Part shown: positions 1-5,861 of the stretch, in pieces
Numbering within the stretch: position 1 is the first letter of the stretch
Layout: each line of letters begins with the position of its first letter
Assembly (NCBI GenBank): GCA_027297005.1
Contig: JAPUIN010000352.1
Span: 1 to 5,861, forward strand
DNA: 5,861 bases
Direction: 5' to 3'
DNA from: Acidobacteriota bacterium
GTDB lineage: Bacteria; Acidobacteriota; Polarisedimenticolia; Gp22-AA2
The notes under the pieces: model-generated
What the model was told of the DNA's origin: nothing
The model's input: only the letters and a program-made list of their open reading frames with translations
The model's database searches: none
Translations under genes and position numbers: made by a program

Positions 1-2
1 CC

Positions 3-614
3 CGCCTGCTCGCGCTGCTTCTCGAGCCGGCCGCTGTCGCCATCGACAACGCGCTCCTGCTCCGCAAGTCCGAGGAACTGTCGATCACAGACGATCTGAC
101 CAGACTCTACAATTCCCGGTACCTCAACGCGATGCTCCGCAGTGAAGTCGAGAGGAGCAAGAGATACAGAACGCCAGTCTCCCTCATTTTCCTCGACCTC
201 GATGGGTTCAAGAACGTGAATGATCAGCACGGGCACCTTTTCGGCAGCCGTACGCTGGTGGAGGTCGCCGCCGTGATTCGGGAGACCGTGCGTACCATCG
301 ACGTCGTCAGCAGGTTCGGTGGCGACGAGTTCACGGTCATCCTCCCACAGACCGGACCGGAGGGTGCCTTCATCATCGCCGAGCGCATCCGGCGGCAGAT
401 CGCCGAGACCGTTTTTCTGCGCTCGCATGGCCTGGAAGTGCGAATCACGACCAGTATCGGGATCGCCTCGTTCCCTGATCACGGTCGCAGCAAGGACGAT
501 TTGCTTGCCCGGGCCGATCAGGCGATGTATTCCGTCAAGGGGCGGGGTAAGAACGGCGTCGCGCTGGCCGATATTGAGAGCGCCAAGCCCATCTTCGTGT
601 CGACCACGCGCTGA
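3..614 (+). CDS. Diguanylate cyclase, GGDEF domain with probable GAF remnant (5' partial)
   Basis: This gene makes the second messenger c-di-GMP from two GTP. The frame is open from position 3, so the start and most of the N-terminal sensor region lie upstream of the window. The first visible residues (LLEPAAVAIDNALL) resemble the closing helix of a GAF domain. A short helical linker and the usual GGDEF entry sequence ITDDLTRLYNSRYL follow. The GGDEF domain is complete: the metal and guanine-binding stretch DLDGFKNVNDQHGH (near 200-237), the signature GGDEF at 318-332, and an inhibitory RxxD site (RTID, 291-302) exactly five residues before GGDEF. It ends with the conserved DQAMYSVKGRGKN. The enzyme should therefore be active and product-inhibited. 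The GS after HLF, where many cyclases have GD, looks like a subfamily trait rather than damage. It ends 185 nt before mreB. The GGDEF call is secure; the GAF call and the input signal are uncertain. Confidence 0.93.
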   Translation, partial: RLLALLLEPAAVAIDNALLLRKSEELSITDDLTRLYNSRYLNAMLRSEVERSKRYRTPVSLIFLDLDGFKNVNDQHGHLFGSRTLVEVAAVIRETVRTIDVVSRFGGDEFTVILPQTGPEGAFIIAERIRRQIAETVFLRSHGLEVRITTSIGIASFPDHGRSKDDLLARADQAMYSVKGRGKNGVALADIESAKPIFVSTTR

Positions 615-662
615 TTGTTGAGAGTGTTGGAAAATAGGACCTTCCCCGGCGGAGCCAAGAAA

Positions 663-691
663 TTGACTTTGCCCCGGTGCGGCCCTAATAT
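663..691 (+). promoter_or_regulatory. Probable sigma-70 promoter of the mreBCD-mrdA-rodA operon
   Basis: A -35 box TTGACT (663-668, five of six consensus bases) is followed by a 17-nt spacer and a -10 box TAATAT (686-691, five of six). Transcription would start near 698, giving a leader of about 100 nt before the mreB GTG at 800. The AT-rich patch at 686-697 stands out strongly in this GC-rich DNA. An alternative -10, TATTAT at 689-694, would have a 20-nt spacer and fits worse. The promoter sits in the 185-nt gap after the diguanylate cyclase gene and is the only convincing promoter before the shape operon. I see no terminator between 615 and 662, so read-through from the upstream gene is also possible. 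Confidence 0.62.
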
Positions 692-697
692 TATAAA

Positions 698-730
698 CCG
701 TGGGCCGGCCCCCGAACTGTTGATCCACGG
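698..730 (+). other. Possible stem-loop at the 5' end of the mreB leader
   Basis: CCGTGG at 698-703 is complementary to CCACGG at 725-730, and a further G-U pair (704/724) gives a seven-pair stem with a 19-nt loop. The stem begins at the transcription start predicted from the promoter. The loop region overlaps a perfect 10-bp palindrome, GGGCCGGCCC (702-711). The element could be a 5' mRNA-stabilising hairpin, an operator next to the promoter, or chance in GC-rich DNA. The pairing is visible in the sequence; the role is inferred. Confidence 0.3.
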
Positions 731-789
731 GACACGCCGCGATCGGTCTGTGACGGATTGGTGGCGGTGCCCGCTATGCCGCGCACGCT

Positions 790-794
790 GGAGG
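790..794 (+). promoter_or_regulatory. Ribosome binding site that sets the mreB start
   Basis: GGAGG lies 5 nt before the GTG at 800. It decides between several in-frame candidates: TTG 758, GTG 761, GTG 767, ATG 776 and GTG 800. None of the upstream ones has a comparable Shine-Dalgarno sequence at the right spacing. Confidence 0.75.
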
Positions 795-799
795 ACGTT

Positions 800-1843
800 G
801 TGGGAACCTCGCTGGCCTGGACGCCTCGCTCGGTCCTGAGCCTCTTCTCCAATGATCTCGCGATCGATCTCGGAACGGCGACGACCCTCGTCTACGCCAA
901 GGGGAAGGGGATCGTTCTGTGCGAGCCGTCGATCATCGCCGTGAATCAGCGGAACGGCCGCGTCGAGGCGGTCGGCAAAGAGGCGAAGGAGATGCTGGGG
1001 CGAACCCCCGCCAACATCATCGCCATCCGGCCAATGAAGGATGGCGTGATCGCCGATTTTGAGCACACCGAGAAGATGCTCGATTACTTCATCAAGAAGT
1101 CGCACAACCGCTCCCTTGGGGTGCGGCCGCGCATCGTCATCTGCGTTCCGGCCGATATCACCCAGGTTGAGAAGCGGGCGGTCAAGGACTCCGCCTACCG
1201 CGCCAAGGCCTCCGAGGTTTATCTGGTGGAGGAGGCGATGGCCGCCGCGATTGGGGCCGGACTGCCGGTGACCGAACCGACCGGAAACATGATCGTCGAC
1301 ATCGGGGGTGGCACAACCGACGTGGCCATCATCTCGATGGCTGGCATCGTGTACTCGCGCTCCGTGAGGATTGCGGGTAACCGGATGGATGAGGACATCA
1401 TCCAGTACGTCAAGAGGAAGTACAACCTGCTGCTGGGGGAGCGCACGTCGGAGGAGATTAAGATCAACATCGGATCCGCATTTCCGCTCGAAGAGGAGCT
1501 CACGCTCGAGATCAAGGGTCGCGACCTCGTCGAGGGGATCCCCAAGACGCTCGTCGTCTCGGACGAGGAGATCCGCGAGGCGCTCTCCGAGACGGTTTCC
1601 AACATTATCGAGGCGGTTCGTGTCGCCCTCGAGCAGACCCCGCCTGAACTCTCGGCAGACATCGTCGACAAAGGGATCGTCCTCACCGGGGGCGGATCCC
1701 AGCTGAAGAATCTAGACAAGCGACTTCGCGAGGAGACTGGCCTCCCCGTCTCAATGGCGGACGATCCGCAGGCTTCGGTGGTGCTCGGAACGGGGAAGAT
1801 GCTGGATGACTTCAATCTCCTGCGCAAGATCGCGCTCGACTGA
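800..1843 (+). CDS. mreB: Rod shape-determining actin homologue MreB
   Basis: MreB is the bacterial actin that forms short membrane-bound filaments and guides insertion of new peptidoglycan along the side wall. From GTG 800 the product is 347 residues, the same length as E. coli MreB. The N-terminus (about residues 9-17) could form the short membrane-contacting amphipathic helix before [10 protein letters not shown]. All actin-fold nucleotide motifs are present: phosphate 1 ([12 protein letters not shown], from residue 21), the connecting [13 protein letters not shown] region, phosphate 2 ([13 protein letters not shown], Asp167), and the adenosine motif ([16 protein letters not shown], glycines 297-299). 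Thr28 replaces the asparagine usually found in the phosphate-1 TANT sequence. Starts at 758 or 776 would add a non-conserved extension lacking a ribosome binding site. It is the first gene of the shape operon, preceded by its own promoter, with 53 nt before mreC. Orthology is certain; the exact start is likely. Confidence 0.97.
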   Translation: MGTSLAWTPRSVLSLFSNDLAIDLGTATTLVYAKGKGIVLCEPSIIAVNQRNGRVEAVGKEAKEMLGRTPANIIAIRPMKDGVIADFEHTEKMLDYFIKKSHNRSLGVRPRIVICVPADITQVEKRAVKDSAYRAKASEVYLVEEAMAAAIGAGLPVTEPTGNMIVDIGGGTTDVAIISMAGIVYSRSVRIAGNRMDEDIIQYVKRKYNLLLGERTSEEIKINIGSAFPLEEELTLEIKGRDLVEGIPKTLVVSDEEIREALSETVSNIIEAVRVALEQTPPELSADIVDKGIVLTGGGSQLKNLDKRLREETGLPVSMADDPQASVVLGTGKMLDDFNLLRKIALD

Positions 1844-1896
1844 TCGCACCGGCAACGCCTGCCCCCGCCACCGCAGCATGGATCGGTTCTGAGTCG
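1844..1896 (+). other. C-rich mreB-mreC intergenic gap
   Basis: This 53-nt spacer is the only gap inside the shape operon. Positions 1845-1877 contain 19 C, 8 G, 5 A and 1 T, an unstructured C-over-G stretch. There is no T-tract or hairpin resembling an intrinsic terminator and no promoter. The mRNA probably continues into mreC. Differential processing or partial Rho-dependent termination to favour MreB over MreC is conceivable but unproven. Confidence 0.4.
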
Positions 1897-2736
1897 ATGT
1901 CAGGACTCCTCACCGAGCGCAGACCAGTCCTTCTCCTGATGGGCCTCCTGGCGTTCAACCTCATCCTGATGTCCTCGCGCGTTCGCAGCGACGGTGAGGG
2001 ATCCCTGCTCGCGCGCGGGATCCTCGTGATGGCCTCCCCCTTCCTCAAGGCGAGCGCGGCAGTTGGGCGCAGCACGGCAAATACATGGCGTGCGTACATT
2101 CATCTGATTGGTGTCGAGGAGATCAACCAGATATTGCGAAGCGATCTCGACGGACTCCGCGCGCGGGTGCACGACCTGGAGGAAATGCGCAACGAGGTGG
2201 AGCGCCTGCGGAGTCTGCTCGATCTCCAGGATCGCTTGGACATGGATTCGACGGCGGCGCGAATCATCGCGCGCGGATCGGGCCATGGGGTGCGAACGCT
2301 TCTCCTCAACCGGGGCGAGCGGCACGGCGTGCGCATGAGCGATCCGGTGGTGACGCTCCGCGGACTGGTGGGCCGGGTGGTCGAGGTCGGCCCGGCGATC
2401 AGCAAGGTGCAGACCCTGTCCGATCCAAATTCGGGTGTCGCCGCGCTGATCCAGCGCACCCGGGTGCAGGGCCTGGTCGTCGGGGAGGGGGAGTCCGGCT
2501 GCCGGATGGAGTATGTCATGGAACTGTCGGACGTCGAAGTCGGGGACGTGATCATCACCTCCGGTCTCGATCGCATCTACCCCAAGGGACAGATGATCGG
2601 CGTCGTCACCGATCTTGGTGAAGGGGAGGGGTTGACGCGGTTTGTCGGTGTTCGTCCCGAGGTCGATCTTCTCCGTGTGGAGGAGGTCCTGGTGCTCCAC
2701 CCGGCTGCACGCAACGGCGGGGATGCCTCGTGGTGA
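1897..2736 (+). CDS. mreC: Rod shape-determining protein MreC
   Basis: MreC is a single-pass membrane protein whose periplasmic part binds and activates PBP2, linking MreB filaments to the wall synthase. The 279-residue product has the family layout: a short cytoplasmic start, one transmembrane helix (about residues 10-26, VLLLMGLLAFNLILM), a heptad-like coiled coil (about 72-115, rich in Leu, Glu and Arg) that mediates dimerisation, then the two-barrel beta domain (about 118-270). Conserved stretches include SDPNSGVAALIQRTRVQGLV and VGDVIITSGLDRIYPKGQMIG. The length is ordinary for the family. ATG 1897 is the only in-frame start placed sensibly ahead of the membrane helix, but it has only a weak ribosome binding site (GAG, 1891-1893). 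It is also the only gene here to start with ATG. Its last codons overlap mreD, which suggests coupled translation. Confidence 0.96.
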   Translation: MSGLLTERRPVLLLMGLLAFNLILMSSRVRSDGEGSLLARGILVMASPFLKASAAVGRSTANTWRAYIHLIGVEEINQILRSDLDGLRARVHDLEEMRNEVERLRSLLDLQDRLDMDSTAARIIARGSGHGVRTLLLNRGERHGVRMSDPVVTLRGLVGRVVEVGPAISKVQTLSDPNSGVAALIQRTRVQGLVVGEGESGCRMEYVMELSDVEVGDVIITSGLDRIYPKGQMIGVVTDLGEGEGLTRFVGVRPEVDLLRVEEVLVLHPAARNGGDASW

Positions 2737-3200
2737 AGGTCTCCATACGCGCGATTCTCGCCATCGTGGCGACCGGCATGGCGCAGGTCCTGCTGGCCAC
2801 CTACGTGCCTGCGCTGGCGAGACGCTGCGATCCGTTCACCATCCTCGTCGTCTACTACGGACTGACGCGGCCGCAATCTGGTGCGATGCTGATGGGGACC
2901 GGAGCGGGCCTCGTGCAGGATTCGCTGCTCGGGGCGATCCTTGGCCTGGGCGGATTCAAGAAGACACTGATGGCCTATCTCATCGGATCGCTTGGTTCTC
3001 TCTTCATGCTGAACCTGGCGGTCCCGCGGTTCGGCATTCTCGTGGCTGCGACCATACTCGACCCTCTCACCGAGCTCGGCCTGTCGGTTGCGCTCGGCCA
3101 GGGATTCCTCTTCCCCGGTCCCTCAGAGCTGCTGCAACGCGGCCTGGGGAACGGAATCATCGGGCTGCTGGTTTTCTGGATCGCGGCGAAGCTGCCGTGA
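2730..3200 (+). CDS. mreD: Rod shape-determining membrane protein MreD
   Basis: MreD is a small polytopic inner-membrane partner of MreC in the elongasome, with no known enzymatic activity. The 156-residue product is almost entirely hydrophobic, with about five membrane segments (near residues 5-27, 34-64, 76-95, 99-124 and 132-152). It carries the family motif region GLVQDSLLGAILGLGGFKKTL (about 59-79). Identification rests on this motif, the topology, the length (the family is about 150-180 residues) and the position between mreC and mrdA. Two adjacent GTG codons can start it. GTG 2730 is 6 nt after GGGGA (2719-2723). GTG 2733 would give the classic 4-nt GTGA overlap with the mreC stop. Either one overlaps mreC and implies translational coupling. 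Its own stop overlaps the mrdA start. Confidence 0.93.
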   Translation: MVKVSIRAILAIVATGMAQVLLATYVPALARRCDPFTILVVYYGLTRPQSGAMLMGTGAGLVQDSLLGAILGLGGFKKTLMAYLIGSLGSLFMLNLAVPRFGILVAATILDPLTELGLSVALGQGFLFPGPSELLQRGLGNGIIGLLVFWIAAKLP

Positions 3201-5098
3201 GCGCGTTCTCGGTTCTTCCCCCCAGCAAGGATCGGCAGGATTTTTATGAGGAACGCAGGCTCACCAGGCGGATCCGCGTCGTGCAGGCCCTGTTCGTTGC
3301 GGTCCTGATCCTCTACGTCATGGCATTCTGGTACCTGCAGGTCGTCAAGGCTGACCATTACCTGAAGCTGTCCGACAACAACCGGCTGCGCCGCGTCACC
3401 CTGAGACCGATGCGCGGCGTCATTTCGGATCGGGAGCGGCGCCTCCTGGCCAGCAATCGGATCGCCTTCAACATCCGTCTCGATCGCGAGGCGGTGCCCG
3501 ACATGAAAGCGTTCCTCCCGGAAATGTCCGGCATCCTGATGACCAGCGAGGAGACGCTTCGCAACCGGCTGTCGAGGTATCGTAGCCGTCCCGCCTTCAT
3601 CCCGGTGGTGCTCAAGGAGGACGTCGACCTGGCCGAGGCAGCCTATATCGAGTCGCGCCGCCTGGAGCTGCCGATGCTGTCGGTCGATCTTGAGGCGCGC
3701 CGCTTTTACCAGCACGGTCCACTCGCGGCCCACATTCTCGGGCACGTTGGTGAGGCGTCCGACGAGCAGATCGGTAGCCGCGGCGCAGGCGAGATCGAGA
3801 TGGGAGAGATCATCGGCCAGATGGGACTCGAGAGGTCCAATGACGATGCGCTGCGCGGCCGCAGGGGTTGGAAACAGGTCGTGGTCAACAGCCTGGGGAG
3901 AACTATCCAGGAGGTCGACGTCGGGCGTCGCCCGACGCCCGGTCATGCCATCCGCCTGACGATCGACATGGATCTGCAGCGCGTGCTCGAGGAGGCGTTC
4001 GGCGACGAAGCGGGCTCGGGGGTGTTCCTTGATCCGCAGTCCGGCGAGGTGCTCGCGATGGCCTCCATGCCCGGATTCGATCCGAACGTCTTCGCGGGGC
4101 GGTTTTCGCAGGACACCTGGAATGCCCTGATGACCGATCGGCGTCACCCGCTCCAGAATCGGGCGTCGGTTTCGAAGTTTGCGCCCGGATCCATCTTCAA
4201 AATCGTCATGGCGATCGCGGCCCTCGAGGATGGGTTCGCGGGGCCCGACCGGGTGGAGAACTGCACCGGCTCATGGCGGTTCGGTCGGAAATCACTGCGC
4301 TGCTGGACGATCAACAGGGGGGGGCACGGCTCGATCAACCTGCGCGAGGCCATCGTGCATTCGTGCAACATCTACTTCTACAAGCTCGGTCACGAGATGG
4401 GGATCGAGCGGATCGCGCGTTGGGCCCGCGCGTTCGGGTTCGGGAGCCGCACCGGGATCGATCTCCCGCATGAGGAGGCCGGCAACGTGCCTGACCCGGA
4501 GTGGGAGGGGCGCGCCGTCCCCTCGGATCCGACGTGGCACCCGGGCGAGACCGTGTCGGTGTCAATCGGGCAGGGTGCTCTCGAGGTGACACCGCTGCAA
4601 ATGGCGGTCTTCGCCGCGGCGATCAGCAACGGTGGCATCCTATACCGACCGCACATCGTCCTCGCCCGTGAGGTCCAGGAAGGGGTGGAGGAGCGGGTGC
4701 AGGACAACTACTTAGCGGGCCGCGTCGAACTGCGCCCGCGCACCCTACAACTCATCAAGAACGCCATGTGGGGGGTCGTGAACGCAGATGGCACGGGGAG
4801 CCGGGCTCGCCTCAACGGGCGGGACGTCTGTGGCAAGACCGGGACCGCGCAGGTGGCCCGTGCCGCGCGTGACATCGATGCCGACAAGATGCGCAAGAAT
4901 CTCCGCAGCCATGCCTGGTTCATCGGGTTTGCGCCGCGGGACGATCCGAAGATCGCCTGGGCGGTCTTCGTGCAGAACGGTGGTCATGGCGGCACGATCG
5001 CCGCGCCGATCGCCCGCGCGGTCCTCGAGCGCTTCTTCGAGAAGCTGGATGTGAAATCGGGAGGAGAGGCAATTGCTCGCGCGTCGGCACTTCGATAA
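3197..5098 (+). CDS. mrdA: Penicillin-binding protein 2, elongation-specific transpeptidase
   Basis: PBP2 is the class B transpeptidase that crosslinks glycan strands during cell elongation, working with RodA. From GTG 3197 the product is 633 residues, the same length as E. coli PBP2. Order: short cytoplasmic tail, membrane anchor (about residues 28-48, [17 protein letters not shown]), the start of the pedestal domain with [17 protein letters not shown] (PRGxIxDRNG-like), a dimerisation-domain region to about 245, then the transpeptidase domain. Active-site motifs are intact: PGSIFK with nucleophile Ser332 and Lys335, SCN (389-391), and KTGT (547-550). It shares GTGA (3197-3200) with the mreD stop, so translation is probably coupled; only a weak purine-rich GGCGAAG precedes it. 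The frame stays open upstream to 2642, but that part runs through mreD in another frame and is not real. The gene contains a G8 run and a strong hairpin, listed separately. It may also be called pbp2 or pbpA. Confidence 0.97.
   Translation: MSAFSVLPPSKDRQDFYEERRLTRRIRVVQALFVAVLILYVMAFWYLQVVKADHYLKLSDNNRLRRVTLRPMRGVISDRERRLLASNRIAFNIRLDREAVPDMKAFLPEMSGILMTSEETLRNRLSRYRSRPAFIPVVLKEDVDLAEAAYIESRRLELPMLSVDLEARRFYQHGPLAAHILGHVGEASDEQIGSRGAGEIEMGEIIGQMGLERSNDDALRGRRGWKQVVVNSLGRTIQEVDVGRRPTPGHAIRLTIDMDLQRVLEEAFGDEAGSGVFLDPQSGEVLAMASMPGFDPNVFAGRFSQDTWNALMTDRRHPLQNRASVSKFAPGSIFKIVMAIAALEDGFAGPDRVENCTGSWRFGRKSLRCWTINRGGHGSINLREAIVHSCNIYFYKLGHEMGIERIARWARAFGFGSRTGIDLPHEEAGNVPDPEWEGRAVPSDPTWHPGETVSVSIGQGALEVTPLQMAVFAAAISNGGILYRPHIVLAREVQEGVEERVQDNYLAGRVELRPRTLQLIKNAMWGVVNADGTGSRARLNGRDVCGKTGTAQVARAARDIDADKMRKNLRSHAWFIGFAPRDDPKIAWAVFVQNGGHGGTIAAPIARAVLERFFEKLDVKSGGEAIARASALR
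3919..3941 (+). repeat. Two overlapping, mutually exclusive GC-rich hairpins inside mrdA
   Basis: CGTCGGGC (3919-3926) pairs perfectly with GCCCGACG (3930-3937) around a 3-nt loop. CGGGCGTC (3922-3929) pairs perfectly with GACGCCCG (3934-3941) around a 4-nt loop. Only one can form at a time. They encode the VGRRPTPG stretch at the entry to the transpeptidase domain of PBP2. The symmetry is visible directly; any role in mRNA folding or ribosome pausing is inference. Confidence 0.5.
4317..4324 (+). repeat. G8 homopolymer run inside mrdA
   Basis: Eight consecutive G bases encode part of NRGGHGS between the SxxK and SxN motifs of PBP2. The reading frame is correct with eight, because the conserved GGHG and the downstream SCN and KTG motifs follow in frame. 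Any gain or loss of one base would truncate PBP2 before two of its three active-site motifs. Confidence 0.8.
5060..5064 (+). promoter_or_regulatory. Ribosome binding site that sets the rodA start
   Basis: GGAGG, within a longer purine run (5060-5069), lies 8 nt before the TTG at 5073. It sits inside the last codons of mrdA and supports TTG as the rodA start, giving RodA independent ribosome entry in addition to read-in from mrdA. Confidence 0.75.
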
Positions 5099-5861
5099 TT
5101 TCGACGGCATCCTGTTTTTCTCCGTTCTGGCGGTCGCCGCGGTCGGGCTCGGGGTCATTTACTCGGCGACCACCGGGGCCGCCGTTTCGGGTCCCTTTCT
5201 GAGGCAGAGCCTCTGGCTGGTGATCGGACTGATCGGGCTCACGGTGGCCCTCACCATTGACTACCACACGCTGGCTGAATTCGCTTACGTCTTCTACGGT
5301 TTCGCAATCCTTCTACTCGTGCTCACCCTCATCGTGGGCCGGTCGGTGAACGCCAGCCAGTCGTGGCTCGGTATCGGGGGGATCCAACTCCAGCCATCGG
5401 AACTCGCCAAGGTGGCGACCATTCTGATGCTCGCCACCCACCTGGGGCGCGAGCGCGTGCAGGGGCTCGGCTTCGCGAACTTTGCCGCGATCTCGGCGAT
5501 CGTCGGAATCCCGGTCCTCCTGATCATGAGACAACCCGATCTGGGGACAGCGGCGACCTTCGCGCCTCTGCTGGGAGGAGCGATTTTCCTGGCCGGGATT
5601 CGGGTCCGGACGCTGATCATCCTGGCCCTGTTCGCAGCGCTCGCCCTGCCGATCGGCTGGGGTCATCTCAAGCCGTACCAGAAGGAGCGCGTGAAGACAT
5701 TCATCGAGCCGAACCGTGATCCGAAGGGGGCCGGGTACCAGTTGATCCAGTCGCACATCGCGGTCGGCTCGGGCGGCATTCTTGGCAAAGGATTCCTGTC
5801 GGGGACCCAGGGGCAGTTGCAGTTTCTGCCGGAACAGCACACCGACTTCATCTTCGCCGTC
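5073..5861 (+). CDS. rodA: Rod shape-determining glycan polymerase RodA, SEDS family (3' partial)
   Basis: RodA is the SEDS-family glycosyltransferase that polymerises lipid II into glycan strands in complex with PBP2. The frame is open from TTG 5073 to the window edge, 263 codons of a protein usually about 370-420 residues long. Visible parts: membrane segments (about residues 13-30, 46-62, 70-89, 112-124, 138-152, 160-175 and 180-196), the SEDS stretch [17 protein letters not shown] (97-113), RQPDLGT (153-159), the extracellular-loop sequence [20 protein letters not shown] (204-223), the [15 protein letters not shown] block (226-240), and [13 protein letters not shown] at the edge. Asp258 in HTDF corresponds to the aspartate essential for catalysis in characterised RodA proteins. 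The start lies 26 nt inside mrdA and has a strong ribosome binding site. RodA is favoured over the paralogues FtsW and SpoVE because of the mrdA neighbour. It may also be called mrdB. Confidence 0.95.
   Translation, partial: MLARRHFDNFDGILFFSVLAVAAVGLGVIYSATTGAAVSGPFLRQSLWLVIGLIGLTVALTIDYHTLAEFAYVFYGFAILLLVLTLIVGRSVNASQSWLGIGGIQLQPSELAKVATILMLATHLGRERVQGLGFANFAAISAIVGIPVLLIMRQPDLGTAATFAPLLGGAIFLAGIRVRTLIILALFAALALPIGWGHLKPYQKERVKTFIEPNRDPKGAGYQLIQSHIAVGSGGILGKGFLSGTQGQLQFLPEQHTDFIFAV

Noticed and set aside
615..662. Intrinsic terminator after the diguanylate cyclase gene
   Set aside because: Only a 3-bp imperfect pairing near TTCCCCGGCGGA is found and no T-tract follows, so I do not call one.
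758..799. Earlier mreB starts at TTG 758, GTG 761, GTG 767 or ATG 776
   Set aside because: They have no good ribosome binding site and add non-conserved residues. GTG 800 has GGAGG at 5 nt and gives the standard 347 residues.
1878..1892. Four-codon mini-ORF (ATG GAT CGG TTC TGA) just before mreC, as a possible leader peptide
   Set aside because: It has no ribosome binding site, is too short to judge, and shows no regulatory codon pattern or attenuator hairpin.
1999..2023. Inverted repeat GGATCCC / GGGATCC with an 11-nt loop near the start of mreC
   Set aside because: The pairing is real, but GGATCC is frequent throughout the window, the site is within coding sequence, and nothing indicates a role.
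2085..2621. Plus-strand open frame of 178 codons inside mreC in another frame
   Set aside because: Arg/Gly/Ala-rich translation typical of an out-of-frame reading of GC-rich DNA; MreC occupies the region.
1900..2700. Long minus-strand open frame opposite mreC
   Set aside because: Same shadow effect; it mirrors the mreC frame almost exactly and has no domain or plausible start signal.
2642..3196. Upstream extension of the mrdA frame, as a PBP2 with about 185 extra N-terminal residues
   Set aside because: This part reads mreC and mreD DNA in another frame, its Arg/Gly/Pro-rich translation matches nothing in PBP2, and GTG 3197 gives exactly the expected length with a GTGA overlap.
2975..4147. 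Long minus-strand open frame opposite mreD and mrdA
   Set aside because: It is a codon-bias shadow of GC-rich genes. Its translation is His/Arg/Asp-rich without a recognisable domain, and the plus strand encodes well-conserved proteins.
5313..5840. Minus-strand open frame opposite rodA
   Set aside because: The plus strand encodes unmistakable RodA motifs throughout; the antisense product is low-complexity Arg/Gln/Asp-rich.

Overview
The window is a GC-rich stretch (about 60-65% GC by eye) in which every gene lies on the plus strand. It covers the end of a diguanylate cyclase gene and then a nearly complete rod-shape (elongasome) operon in the order mreB - mreC - mreD - mrdA (PBP2) - rodA. 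The genes indicate a rod-shaped, peptidoglycan-making, very probably Gram-negative bacterium. The compact mreBCD-mrdA-rodA order, the GC content and the heavy use of GTG/TTG starts would suit Acidobacteriota, Deltaproteobacteria-like groups or related uncultured phyla. That placement is an inference and the sequence does not fix it.

Layout. Positions 3-614 hold the 3' part of a sensor diguanylate cyclase: the last helix of a probable GAF domain, a helical linker, and a complete GGDEF domain with its inhibitory I-site. Positions 615-799 are a 185-nt gap with a good sigma-70-type promoter (TTGACT, 17-nt spacer, TAATAT) and a possible hairpin at the predicted mRNA 5' end. mreB follows at 800-1843, best started at a GTG with a strong ribosome binding site. 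A 53-nt C-rich gap leads to mreC (1897-2736). mreD (2730-3200) overlaps the end of mreC, and mrdA (3197-5098) overlaps the end of mreD through a shared GTGA. rodA begins inside the end of mrdA at a TTG (5073) with its own strong ribosome binding site and runs off the window after 263 codons.

How the genes work together. MreB forms membrane-bound actin-like filaments that orient wall growth. MreC and MreD connect these to the synthase. RodA polymerises glycan strands from lipid II, and PBP2 crosslinks them. Every catalytic or signature motif that falls inside the window is intact: MreB nucleotide-binding motifs, PBP2 Ser332/Lys335, SCN and KTG, and RodA Asp258. The only link to another process is the upstream c-di-GMP gene, which is separated from mreB by a promoter but not by any terminator I can see.

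No mobile element, tRNA or rRNA gene, CRISPR array or unfamiliar gene system is visible. This is a core cell-shape locus. The points worth a second look are regulatory or compositional: the mreB leader, strong GATC over-representation, two competing hairpins and a G8 run inside mrdA, a substitution in the MreB phosphate-1 motif, and the diguanylate cyclase neighbour.
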